Below, piece after piece: positions 8,713 through 17,384 of a DNA stretch of 49,733 nucleotides. The notes beneath the pieces are model-generated. The model was given only the letters and a program-made list of their open reading frames with translations, ran no database searches and was not told where the DNA came from. Source of the DNA: an uncultured Alphaproteobacteria bacterium (GTDB taxonomy: Bacteria; Pseudomonadota; Alphaproteobacteria; Bin95). Both the position numbers and the translations under genes were made by a program. How positions within the stretch are numbered: the stretch's first letter is position 1; every line of letters starts with the position of its first letter. The stretch covers positions 1 through 49,733 of the forward strand of contig CALAHN010000061.1 in the NCBI GenBank assembly GCA_937891825.1, read 5' to 3'.

Positions 8713-10571
8713 GACACGGCCTTCTCGAATGAGACGATCTTGAACGCTTCCATGTGGCGGGCGAAGGCGTCGCGGATGAAGCGGCCGGTGATCGGCGTGC
8801 CATCGTAGTTCAGCACGGGGATCAGGCGGGTCGCCTCGACGCCAAGCTCGGTCGTCAGCAGCGTCCGCATCTGGGCGTCGCGGTTCTGCTCGACCATGAA
8901 GACCTTGTCGTGGGCGTCGATGAAGTCCTTGACCGCCTTTGGGAACGGAAAGGCGCGGAGCCGCATGGCGTTGACGTGCAGGCCGTCGGCTTCCAGTTCA
9001 TCCAGCGCCTCGTCCATGGCCGGGCTGGTCGAGCCGAAATACAGCGCGCCAATGCGGGTCGCCGCCTTGGCCGGGCGGACGATCGGCTGCGGCACAAGCC
9101 CTTTCGCCGTCTCGAACTTGCGCAGCAGCCGCTCCATGTTGTCGACATAGACCGCGCCATCCTCGGAATAGCGGGCGTAGCGGTCCTTGGTGGTGCCGCG
9201 CGTGAAATAGGCGCCGCGGGTCGGGTGCGCGCCCGGCAGCGTGCGGAAGGGGATGCCGTCGCCGTCGACATCGAGGTAGCGGCCGAAGTCGCGGCCGGCC
9301 TCCAGCTCCGCGGCGGTCATGACCTTGCCGCGGTCGTAGCGCCGGCTGTCATCCCAGGTCAGCGGCTGGCAAAGCCGGTGGTTCATGCCGATATCCAGGT
9401 CCGACATCACGAAGATCGGCGTTTGCAGCCGGTCCGCGAGGTCGAGCGCGTCTGCGGAAAAGTCGAAGCATTCCCGCGGGTCTTCCGGGAACAGCAGCAC
9501 ATGCTTGGTGTCGCCGTTCGAGGCATAGGCGCAGGCCAGCAGGTCGGCCTGCTGGGTGCGCGTCGGCATCCCGGTCGACGGTCCGCCGCGCTGGATGTTG
9601 ATGATGACGGCCGGCACTTCCGCGAAATACGCAAGGCCGATGAATTCCGTCATCAAGCTGACGCCGGGCCCGGAGGTGGAAGTGAAGGCGCGGGCGCCGT
9701 TCCAGCCCGCGCCGATCACCATGCCGATCGAGGCCAGTTCGTCCTCGGCCTGGACGACCGCATAGCGCGCCTTGCCGGTTTCCGGATCGCGCCGGAATTC
9801 GGCGCAGTTCGCCTGAAACGCTTCCGCGACGGAGGACGACGGCGTGATCGGATACCAGGCGCAGACCGTCGCCCCGCCATAGACGCAGCCAAGCGCCGAG
9901 GCGGCATTGCCTTCCATGAAGATGCGCTCGCCGATCTTGTCCGCCCGGCGGACCTTCAGCCGGCAGGCGGAAACGTCCAGGTTCTCCAGCGCCCAGTCCC
10001 GGCCGAGATGCAGGGCGCGCTTGTTCGACGCCAGCAAAGCTTCCTTGCCCTTGAACTGTTCGCCGAACAGAACCTCGATCGCCGCCGGGTCGATATCCAG
10101 GAGCGCCGACAAGGCGCCGACATAGATGATATTCTTGAAAAGCTGGCGCTGGCGGGCGTCGCTGTAGGTCGCATTGCAGATCGCCGTCAGCGGCACGCCG
10201 ATCCGGTTGACGTCCTTGCGGAACGCGCTGTCGGGCATCGGTCGGGTCGAGTCGTAGAACAGATAGCCGCCGGCCGAAAGCTCCGCCATGTCCTGTTTCC
10301 AGGTTTGCGGGTTCATGGCGACCAGCATGTCGACGCGGCCGCGGCGGCCGAGATAGCCCTTCTCGCTGACCCGCACTTCATACCAGGTCGGCAGCCCCTG
10401 AATGTTCGACGGGAAGATGTTCCTGGGGCCGATCGGCACGCCCATGCGCAAGATCGCCCGACCGAACAGCTCATTGGCGCTGGCGGAGCCGGAGCCGTTG
10501 ACGTTCGCGAACTTGATGACGAATTCGTTGACCGCTTCGATGGCCGAAATGGTCTGGATGGCTGAGGTCAT
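8709..10571 (-). CDS. korA: 2-oxoacid:ferredoxin oxidoreductase, alpha subunit (gamma-alpha fusion)
   Basis: A 620-residue protein fusing the gamma domain (about residues 15-200, starting NVNGSGSASANELF) to the pyrimidine-binding alpha domain. The alpha part begins with the substrate motif YPITPSSSVAEAF near 250. It then has QAEDELAS, TSTSGPGVSLM and the C-terminal transketolase-like segment with FMVEQNRDAQM. The start is set by the ATGA overlap with the preceding gene (10568-10571), and the stop overlaps korB in the same way. Three tightly coupled genes therefore make one complex. The oxygen sensitivity of such enzymes is notable beside a fully aerobic gene set. Confidence 0.93.
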   Translation of the reverse strand: MTSAIQTISAIEAVNEFVIKFANVNGSGSASANELFGRAILRMGVPIGPRNIFPSNIQGLPTWYEVRVSEKGYLGRRGRVDMLVAMNPQTWKQDMAELSAGGYLFYDSTRPMPDSAFRKDVNRIGVPLTAICNATYSDARQRQLFKNIIYVGALSALLDIDPAAIEVLFGEQFKGKEALLASNKRALHLGRDWALENLDVSACRLKVRRADKIGERIFMEGNAASALGCVYGGATVCAWYPITPSSSVAEAFQANCAEFRRDPETGKARYAVVQAEDELASIGMVIGAGWNGARAFTSTSGPGVSLMTEFIGLAYFAEVPAVIINIQRGGPSTGMPTRTQQADLLACAYASNGDTKHVLLFPEDPRECFDFSADALDLADRLQTPIFVMSDLDIGMNHRLCQPLTWDDSRRYDRGKVMTAAELEAGRDFGRYLDVDGDGIPFRTLPGAHPTRGAYFTRGTTKDRYARYSEDGAVYVDNMERLLRKFETAKGLVPQPIVRPAKAATRIGALYFGSTSPAMDEALDELEADGLHVNAMRLRAFPFPKAVKDFIDAHDKVFMVEQNRDAQMRTLLTTELGVEATRLIPVLNYDGTPITGRFIRDAFARHMEAFKIVSFEKAVS

Positions 10572-12397
10572 GCCTGCCCCGCATGTGTCATTTCGATGAA
10601 ATACTTGCGCATGTCCCAGGCGCCGGTCGGGCACCGTTCGGCGCACAAGCCGCAATGGAGACAGACGTCCTCGTCCTTGACCATGACCCGGCCGGTCGGC
10701 AGCCCTTCGCCGATATAGAGGTCCTGATCCGCGTTGAGAGCCGGCGCCGTCAGCCTGAGCCGCAAGTCCTGTTCCTCGCCATTGTCGGCGAAGGTGATGC
10801 TGTCCATCGGGCAGATATCAACGCAGGCGTCGCACTCGATGCAAAGCTTCGGGGCGAAGACCGTCTGGATATCGCAGTTCAGGCAGCGCTGGGCTTCCTT
10901 GAACGCCAGCACGGGATCGAAGCCAAGCTCGACTTCCGCGCTCAGGTTCGCCAGCGACTCCTCCAGTGCCCGATGCGGCACCTTGAAGCGCGGGTCGACG
11001 CGGATGTCGTTGTCATAGCTCCACTCGTGAATGCCCATCTTCTGGCTGACGACATCCATCAGCGGCGCCGGGCGGTCCTTCAGATCCTCGCCTTCCAGCA
11101 GCTTGTGGATCGAAATCGCCGCGTCGTGCCCGTGGGCGGCGGCCCAGATGATATTCTCCGGCCCGAACGCCGCGTCGCCGCCGAAGAAGACTTTCGGATG
11201 GGTCGATTGCAGCGTCACCCGGTCGACCACCGGCATGTCCCAACGCGCGTCGAACTCCAGGCCGATATCCCGCTCGATCCAGGGAAATGCATTCTCCTGG
11301 CCGATGGCGACCAGCACGTCGTCGCATTCGACATACGGATCGGGATCGCCGGTGGGCACGAGCGAGCGCCGGCCCTTTTCGTCATATTCCGCGCGCACTG
11401 TCTCGAACGTCATGCCGACCAGCCGGCCGTCTTCCACATGGAAGGCCTTGGGCGTCATGAAGTTGAGGATCGGGATGTCCTCGGCCATGGCGTCGTCCTT
11501 TTCCCAGGGCGACGCCTTCATTTCCTCGAAGCCCGAGCGGACGATGACCTTGACCGTCTCGCCGCCGAGTCGGCGGGCCGTGCGGCAGCAGTCCATGGCC
11601 GTATTGCCGCCGCCAAGCACGATGACCTTCTTGCCGACCGTATCCACATGCCCGAACGATACCGAGGACAGCCAGTCGATGCCGATATGGATGTTCGCCG
11701 CCGCTGCATCGCGCCCCGGAATGGCGAGGTCGCGCCCGCGCGGCGCGCCGGTGCCGACGAAGATCGCATCCCAGTCCTCGGCGAGAACCGCTTTCAGGCT
11801 ATCGACCTCACGCTGCTTAAACGCGATGTTCCCGACGCTGGTGATGTAGTCCATTTCCTCGTCGATGACGGAGACCGGCAGGCGGAAATGGGGGATCTGG
11901 GTGCGGATCATGCCGCCAAGTTGCGGGTTCTGATCGAACAGCGTCACCTCATAGCCCATCACCGCCAGATCGCGGGCGACGGTCAGCGACGCCGGCCCTG
12001 CCCCAATGCAGGCGATCTTGCGGCCGTTGGAGACCTCGGGCGCCCTCGGCATCAGCCCCGAGACATCGTCCTTGAAATCCGCGGCGACCCGCTTCAACCG
12101 GCAGATCGCGACAGGCTCCTTCCGCGCGCCCACGACAGTTTCGTCCTCGACACGGGTCCGCCGGCATGCCGGCTCGCAGGGGCGGTCGCAGGTTCGTCCC
12201 AGAATTCCCGGGAAAACGTTGGATTTCCAGTTGATCATATAGGCGTCGGAATAGCGGCCATGGGCGATCAGCCGGATATATTCCGGGACCGGCGTATGGG
12301 CGGGGCACGCCCATTGGCAATCGACGACCTTATGGAAGTAGTTGGGATCGGTAATGTCAGTGGCCCGCAAGCCCATTCCTCCTGGCACGCAAAACAT
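10568..12397 (-). CDS. NADPH/FAD/Fe-S oxidoreductase subunit (GltD-like) of the Kor complex
   Basis: A 609-residue flavoprotein that probably connects NADP(H) with the low-potential electrons of KorAB. The N-terminus carries the GltD-type Fe-S domain, with C27, C31, C70, C74 and C78. An FAD Rossmann motif follows at 132-138 (GAGPASL). An NADPH Rossmann domain lies near 255-275 (LGGGNTAMDCC), then a second FAD segment ending FGGDAAFGPEN. The C-terminus adds a ferredoxin-like part with C505, C508, C519, C522, C525, C529 and the CLHCGLCAERCP motif from 579. A similar third subunit is known from the 2-oxoglutarate:NADP+ oxidoreductase of Azoarcus. The upstream in-frame stop makes ATG 12397 the first good start. 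Confidence 0.9.
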   Translation of the reverse strand: MFCVPGGMGLRATDITDPNYFHKVVDCQWACPAHTPVPEYIRLIAHGRYSDAYMINWKSNVFPGILGRTCDRPCEPACRRTRVEDETVVGARKEPVAICRLKRVAADFKDDVSGLMPRAPEVSNGRKIACIGAGPASLTVARDLAVMGYEVTLFDQNPQLGGMIRTQIPHFRLPVSVIDEEMDYITSVGNIAFKQREVDSLKAVLAEDWDAIFVGTGAPRGRDLAIPGRDAAAANIHIGIDWLSSVSFGHVDTVGKKVIVLGGGNTAMDCCRTARRLGGETVKVIVRSGFEEMKASPWEKDDAMAEDIPILNFMTPKAFHVEDGRLVGMTFETVRAEYDEKGRRSLVPTGDPDPYVECDDVLVAIGQENAFPWIERDIGLEFDARWDMPVVDRVTLQSTHPKVFFGGDAAFGPENIIWAAAHGHDAAISIHKLLEGEDLKDRPAPLMDVVSQKMGIHEWSYDNDIRVDPRFKVPHRALEESLANLSAEVELGFDPVLAFKEAQRCLNCDIQTVFAPKLCIECDACVDICPMDSITFADNGEEQDLRLRLTAPALNADQDLYIGEGLPTGRVMVKDEDVCLHCGLCAERCPTGAWDMRKYFIEMTHAGQA

Positions 12398-12645
12398 CGA
12401 CGCGACCTTGCATTCATGCAGCGCGGTCAGGCGGATTAGGGGTTTGGACTAACCGCCCGTCAAGGCGCGGCGGCCTGCATCGGCGGAACCATATGAAGCG
12501 CTTGCCGCCAAAATTTCAATATCCGCCCGCTCGGTAAACGTCCGGCTCAGGCGATCAATTGCGCCTCTGGAAACCGGAGCATCAGTCATTGATACTGGCG
12601 GGCAAAGGCGCTCCGCCGCCTGCCCAGTCTGTCATTGCAATAAAT

Positions 12646-12680
12646 GCAGATCACCATTGCCCAGACGCAATCCGATCTGC
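12646..12680. promoter_or_regulatory. nested inverted repeats abutting the monooxygenase ribosome site
   Basis: GCAGATC (12646-12652) pairs with GATCTGC (12674-12680). Inside them, ATTGC (12656-12660) pairs with GCAAT (12667-12671). The element ends directly at the GGAG ribosome site (12681-12684) of the gene starting at 12694. It is either an operator for a dimeric regulator or a leader hairpin that would sit against the ribosome site. It lies in the 296-base divergent spacer (12398-12693) between the Kor operon and the monooxygenase. I see nothing else definite in that spacer. Confidence 0.42.
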
Positions 12681-12693
12681 GGAGATGCGCGCC

Positions 12694-14511
12694 ATGAACC
12701 ACATCGACATTCCGCTGCAAGCCCAGCAACAGGCGGCCGAGGCTGAGCGCGCCGCGACGCGCTGGCTCGCCGCCTTTGAAGCTGCGCTTGGCGCAATGGA
12801 TCCGGCGACGGCGATCGCCGGCCTTCTCCACGGCGATTGCCATTGGCGCGATATCCTGGCGTTCACCTGGGACCTCTCAGCCGCCGAGGGCCGACAGGCT
12901 GTCGCCCAGGGCCTTGGCGCGCGGCAGGCGACGACAGGAGCCCGCGGGTTTCATCTGCCCTCCGGCCGCAAGCCGCCGCGGCATGTGCGCCGCGTCGGCC
13001 GCGATTGCATCGAGGCCATATTCGAATTCAGGACCGCGGTCGGCCGCGGCGCCGGCGTCGTCCGCCTGGCGCCAGAAGCCGGGCGCGACGGCGGCCCCCT
13101 CAAGGCATGGCACCTCGCGACGACGCTTGAGGAACTGGACGGGCATGCCGAAAGGATCGGCGCCAACCGGCCGACGGGCGCCGCCTATTCCCGGAATTTC
13201 GGCGGCGCCAACTGGGACGATGTCCGGCGGAAGGCGCAGGCATATGACGACCGGGACCCGACCGTCCTCGTCATCGGCGGCGCCCAGGCGGGCCTGTCGA
13301 TCGCGGCCCGGCTCAACCAGCTTGGCGTCGATACCCTGGTCGTCGAGACCTGGCCGCGCATCGGCGATAGCTGGCGCAAGCGCTATCACTCGCTGGCGCT
13401 GCACAACTCGATCCACATCAACCATCTGCCCTACATGGATTTCCCGCCGACCTGGCCGCGATACATTCCGAAGGACATGCTTGGCCTCTGGTTCGAGTTT
13501 TATGCCCAGGCGATGGAGATCAATTGCTGGACCGATACGGAATTCGTCGGCGGCGCCTGGGATGAAGCCGCAGAATGCTGGACAGCGCGGCTGAAACAGG
13601 GCGGCGGCAAGGAGCGCATCCTGCGGCCCCGGCATCTGGTGTTCGCCAACGGCGTCAGCAGCTACCCGATGATCCCGGATCTGCCGGGGCTGGACGACTT
13701 CAAGGGCGAGATCATCCATTCCGAGGGCTTCGACAGCGGCGCCGGATGGACCGGCAAGCGCGCGTTGATCCTCGGCACCGGCAGCAGCGCCAACGACATC
13801 GCGCTCGACCTCCATAGCCACGGCGTTCTGACCACGATGATCCAGCGCGGCTCGACCACCGTGGTTTCAATCGACCCAAGCGCCCGGCTGAACGAAGCGA
13901 TCTGGGACGAAGGTCCGCCGCTTGAGGACTGCGACCTGATCGTCGCCTCCGCGACGCCTGCTCTCGTCGTCGAAGCTTACAAGCAGGTCGCGCAGCGCAT
14001 GCTCGAGCTCGACAAGGACATGATCGCGGGCCTGCAAGGCATCGGCTTCAAGTTCGATATCGGCGAGGACGAGACCGGCCACCAGATGAAATATTTCCGT
14101 CGGGGCGGCGGCTACAATCTGGATGCCGGCAGTTCCGCCCTGATGATCAAGGGCGAGCTTGGCCTATTGCATTACGACCGGATCGAGCGGTTCGCCCCCG
14201 AGGGCGCCCGCCTGCATGACGGCACGACCGTCCCGGCCGATCTGATCGTCCTGGCGACAGGCTACTTTCCGCAGAAGGAACTGGTCCGGCGCGCGCTCGG
14301 CGAAGCGATCGCGGACCGCATCGGGCCGGTATGGGGCATCGGCCCGGACGGCGAGTTGAACAACATGTTCCGCCGCACGCCCCAGCCGGGCCTGTGGTTC
14401 ATCGCCGGCGGCCTCGCGCAATGCCGGATCAACTCGAAATATCTGGCGCTCCAGATCAAAGCGACGGAGCTTGGCTTGCTGGGACCGCTGGAAGCCGGCG
14501 CGCGCCCATAA
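12694..14511 (+). CDS. flavin-containing monooxygenase with NTF2-like N-terminal domain
   Basis: A 605-residue NADPH-dependent flavin monooxygenase that would insert one oxygen atom into a substrate (N/S-oxygenation or Baeyer-Villiger type). Residues 1-160 form a SnoaL/NTF2-like domain without flavin motifs. The catalytic part has the FAD motif GGAQAG at 195-200, the FMO signature FKGEIIHS at 336-343 and the NADPH motif GTGSSAND at 361-368. The end has ATGYFPQ. ATG 12694 is chosen because GGAG ends nine bases before it; ATG 12685 and a TTG at 12559 are weaker. It is followed 85 bases later by an amidohydrolase, which may act on its product. The substrate is not known. Confidence 0.88.
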   Translation: MNHIDIPLQAQQQAAEAERAATRWLAAFEAALGAMDPATAIAGLLHGDCHWRDILAFTWDLSAAEGRQAVAQGLGARQATTGARGFHLPSGRKPPRHVRRVGRDCIEAIFEFRTAVGRGAGVVRLAPEAGRDGGPLKAWHLATTLEELDGHAERIGANRPTGAAYSRNFGGANWDDVRRKAQAYDDRDPTVLVIGGAQAGLSIAARLNQLGVDTLVVETWPRIGDSWRKRYHSLALHNSIHINHLPYMDFPPTWPRYIPKDMLGLWFEFYAQAMEINCWTDTEFVGGAWDEAAECWTARLKQGGGKERILRPRHLVFANGVSSYPMIPDLPGLDDFKGEIIHSEGFDSGAGWTGKRALILGTGSSANDIALDLHSHGVLTTMIQRGSTTVVSIDPSARLNEAIWDEGPPLEDCDLIVASATPALVVEAYKQVAQRMLELDKDMIAGLQGIGFKFDIGEDETGHQMKYFRRGGGYNLDAGSSALMIKGELGLLHYDRIERFAPEGARLHDGTTVPADLIVLATGYFPQKELVRRALGEAIADRIGPVWGIGPDGELNNMFRRTPQPGLWFIAGGLAQCRINSKYLALQIKATELGLLGPLEAGARP

Positions 14512-14596
14512 TCGAACCGTCCTTTGGCAGTCGGCCCAAAGGCAGACCAGTTGACCGCGCTCCGACCGGGCGCACGTTTTTGAAAGGCGATGAGAG

Positions 14597-15619
14597 ATGA
14601 CACCCGCGACAAATCAGGCATGGCTCGATCAGGTTCAGGAAGAAACCCTGGAGCCGGACCTGCCGATCTGCGACCCGCACCATCATCTGTGGGAATTCCG
14701 CGTCGATCGGGTCGCGCACAAATACCTGCTCGACGAAATTCTGGCTGATGTGAACGCCGGCCACAATGTCGTCAGCACCGTCTTCATCGAATGCGGCGCC
14801 ATGTACAAGACCAGCGGCCCCGAAGCCTATCGCCCGGTCGGCGAGACGGAATTCGTCAATGGCGTCGCCGCCATGAGCGCATCCGGCCTCTACGGCGATT
14901 GCCGGGTGGCGGCAGGGATCGTCGGCTCCGTCGATCTCAATATCGGCGCGGAAGCTGGCGAGGTGCTCGACGCCCATATCCAGGCAGGCGGCGGGCGCTT
15001 TCGCGGCATCCGCTGCCAGGGCACGTGGGACGCTTCCGGCGCGGTCAGCAATGGCCGCGGCGTAACCGGGCCGGATCGTTTTGCGAGCGCGGCGTTCCGC
15101 GAGGGCTTCGCCGCCTTGCAGCCGCGCCGCCTCAGCTTCGAGGCCTGGTGCTACCATCCGCAAATCCCGGAGGTGACGGCCCTGGCGCGCGCCTTTCCCA
15201 ACACGACGATCATCCTGAACCATTTCGGCGGGCCGATCGGCATCGGCCCCTACAAGGGCAAGGCGGACGAAATCTATGCCGGCTGGCGGAAGGATATCGC
15301 CGAGTTGGCGCGCTGCGAAAACGTCGTCGCGAAGCTTGGCGGCCTCAACATGGAATTGAACGGCTTCGGCTGGCATGAGCGCGCCCGTCCGCCCAGCAGC
15401 GAAGAACTGATGGAGGCGACCCGGCGCTATTACGAATACACGATTGAGCGCTTTGGTTCCGACCGCTGCTTCTTCGAGTCGAATTTCCCGGTCGACATGG
15501 TGACCTGCAGCTACAACGTCCTCTGGAATTCCTTCAAGCGCCTGACCGCCGACTATAGCGCGGCGGAGAAGCAGAGCCTCTACCACGACAACGCCGCCCG
15601 GGTTTACCGGATCGACTGA
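14597..15619 (+). CDS. amidohydrolase-2 family metal-dependent hydrolase
   Basis: A 340-residue TIM-barrel hydrolase of the amidohydrolase-2 group, which includes lactonases and decarboxylases such as the 2-pyrone-4,6-dicarboxylate hydrolases. The metal motif is H28-x-H30 in CDPHHHLW. A further histidine lies in ILNHFGGPIG, and an acidic residue is placed late in ESNFPVDM. There is no signal peptide. It shares a strand and close spacing with the flavin monooxygenase. A Baeyer-Villiger step followed by ester or lactone opening would be chemically sensible, but that is inference. It converges with the SulP gene with only ten bases between the stops. Confidence 0.85.
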   Translation: MTPATNQAWLDQVQEETLEPDLPICDPHHHLWEFRVDRVAHKYLLDEILADVNAGHNVVSTVFIECGAMYKTSGPEAYRPVGETEFVNGVAAMSASGLYGDCRVAAGIVGSVDLNIGAEAGEVLDAHIQAGGGRFRGIRCQGTWDASGAVSNGRGVTGPDRFASAAFREGFAALQPRRLSFEAWCYHPQIPEVTALARAFPNTTIILNHFGGPIGIGPYKGKADEIYAGWRKDIAELARCENVVAKLGGLNMELNGFGWHERARPPSSEELMEATRRYYEYTIERFGSDRCFFESNFPVDMVTCSYNVLWNSFKRLTADYSAAEKQSLYHDNAARVYRID

Positions 15620-15629
15620 AGCGGCCGGA

Positions 15630-17354
15630 TCAGGCGATGCGCTCAGCCTGGAGGGTCGCGACCGCTGCGTGCTGGCTCAAGTAGACCGCGCCGTTCAGGC
15701 TTTCCAGAAAGTGCGTTCCCTTCAGCCTGTCCGTCACCGGGCCCTTCACCTCGCTCAAGTTGAAGGAAACGCCCAGGTCCCGCAGCCGCTCGTTGATCGC
15801 TTCAAGGGATTCGAGCGCGCTCAGATCGATTTCGTTGACGGCGGAGCACATCAGGATGACATGGCGGAGTTCCGGACGCTGCGCGACCATGTCGTAGAGC
15901 CGGTCTTCGAGATAGCGCGCATTGGCGAAATACAAGCTTTCATCGACCCGAAGCGTCAGGATATCGGGGCGCGTTATCACCTTGTGCCGGAGGACGTTTC
16001 GGTAATGCTCGGTCCCCGGAACCTGGCCGACCACCGCTAAATGCGGCCTCGACGATTTGTAAAGATGGATCAGGACTGAAACCGCGACCCCGGCGCTTAC
16101 CCCCGCCTCCACCCCGAACGCCAGCGTGACAAGCAGCGTGGCCGCGACCGCGGCGAAATCCGCCTTCGAATAGCCCCAGGCCCGACGCAGGATGGAGAAA
16201 TCGACCAGCGACAGGACCGCGACGATAATCGTCGCGGCGAGCGTCGCCTTCGGCAGATAGAAGACCAGCGGCGTCAGAGCGACGGCGGCGATGGCCAGGC
16301 CGATCGCCGTGAACGCGCCGGCGGCCGGCGTCTCCGCCCCCGCATCGAAATTGACGACCGAGCGCGCGAAGCCGCCAGTCACCGGATATCCGCCCGTGAA
16401 GGCGGCGCCAAGATTGGCGGCGCCAAGGCCGATCAACTCCTGGTTCGGATCGATGCGCTGACGCTTCTTGGCGGCGAGCGTCTGGGCGACCGAGACCGAT
16501 TCCACGAAGCCGATGATCGAAATCAGGATCGCCGATGGCAGGAGGTCGAGCATCAGATCCGGCGCGAAGTCTGGCCAGGTCAGCGGCGGCAAGCTTTGCG
16601 GAACCGCGCCGACGACCGCGACCCCTTGAGCGTCGAGGCCAAATCCGTAGACCGCGAGCGTCGTGGCCGCGACGACGGCGACCGGACCGGCCTTCGCCGC
16701 AAAGTCCGCCGCGCGCGCGCCGACGCCTGCCCGCATCAGCAGGCGTTTCAAGGATTTCCGAACCCAGAACAGAACGGCCGTCGCCGTGATGACGATCAGG
16801 CATGTCATCCCGTTGGCATCGCCAAGATCGCCCAAGAGCGACAGCACGAGCTCGTACAAGCTGTGGCCTTCGGCCTTCACGCCCAGAATATGCGTCAACT
16901 GACTGGCGGCGATGATGATGCCGGACGCTGAAATGAAGCCGGCGATGACGGGATGGGACAGGAAATTCGCGAGGAACCCCAATCGGAGCAAGCCAAGCGC
17001 CAGCAGGAAGGCGCCGGACATCGCCGCGAGCGTCAGGGCCGCCGCGACATAGCCCGCCGTGCCCGCCGCCGCCACTTCGCCGATCGCAGCCGCAGTCATC
17101 AGCGACACGACCGCGACCGGACCGACCGCCAGAACCCGGCTGGTCCCGAACACGGAATACAGCAGGATCGGCGCGATCGAGGCATAGATGCCAGCCTCCG
17201 GCGGCAGTCCCGCCAACAGCGCATAGGCGAGCGATTGCGGGATCAGCATGATCGTCACGATCACCGCCGCAGTCAGGTCGCTCGCCAGATTGTGTCGGGT
17301 ATAGGTCCGGCCCCACACGAGCACGGGCAGATAGCGCGCGACGCGATTACCCAT
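15630..17354 (-). CDS. SulP-family anion transporter with STAS domain
   Basis: Inner-membrane transporter of 574 residues, with about 10-12 hydrophobic spans (residues 20-410) and a cytosolic STAS domain (about 450-560). The STAS core is VILMCSAVNEIDLSALE. The family signature region PQSLAYALLAGLPPEAG lies near 39-56. SulP proteins move sulfate, bicarbonate or related anions. As the last gene behind sulfide:quinone reductase, 30 bases downstream of it, this one probably carries sulfate, sulfite or thiosulfate made from sulfide. Direction cannot be inferred. GGGAGG precedes the ATG at 17354 by eight bases. Confidence 0.92.
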   Translation of the reverse strand: MGNRVARYLPVLVWGRTYTRHNLASDLTAAVIVTIMLIPQSLAYALLAGLPPEAGIYASIAPILLYSVFGTSRVLAVGPVAVVSLMTAAAIGEVAAAGTAGYVAAALTLAAMSGAFLLALGLLRLGFLANFLSHPVIAGFISASGIIIAASQLTHILGVKAEGHSLYELVLSLLGDLGDANGMTCLIVITATAVLFWVRKSLKRLLMRAGVGARAADFAAKAGPVAVVAATTLAVYGFGLDAQGVAVVGAVPQSLPPLTWPDFAPDLMLDLLPSAILISIIGFVESVSVAQTLAAKKRQRIDPNQELIGLGAANLGAAFTGGYPVTGGFARSVVNFDAGAETPAAGAFTAIGLAIAAVALTPLVFYLPKATLAATIIVAVLSLVDFSILRRAWGYSKADFAAVAATLLVTLAFGVEAGVSAGVAVSVLIHLYKSSRPHLAVVGQVPGTEHYRNVLRHKVITRPDILTLRVDESLYFANARYLEDRLYDMVAQRPELRHVILMCSAVNEIDLSALESLEAINERLRDLGVSFNLSEVKGPVTDRLKGTHFLESLNGAVYLSQHAAVATLQAERIA

Positions 17355-17384
17355 GGCGAATGCCTCCCGGCGCCGTCGGCGCCA

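Noticed and set aside
1878-12397. Complete reductive TCA cycle cluster
   Set aside because: Isocitrate dehydrogenase and the Kor complex are present, but ATP-citrate lyase and fumarate reductase are not in the window, so carbon fixation is only a possibility.
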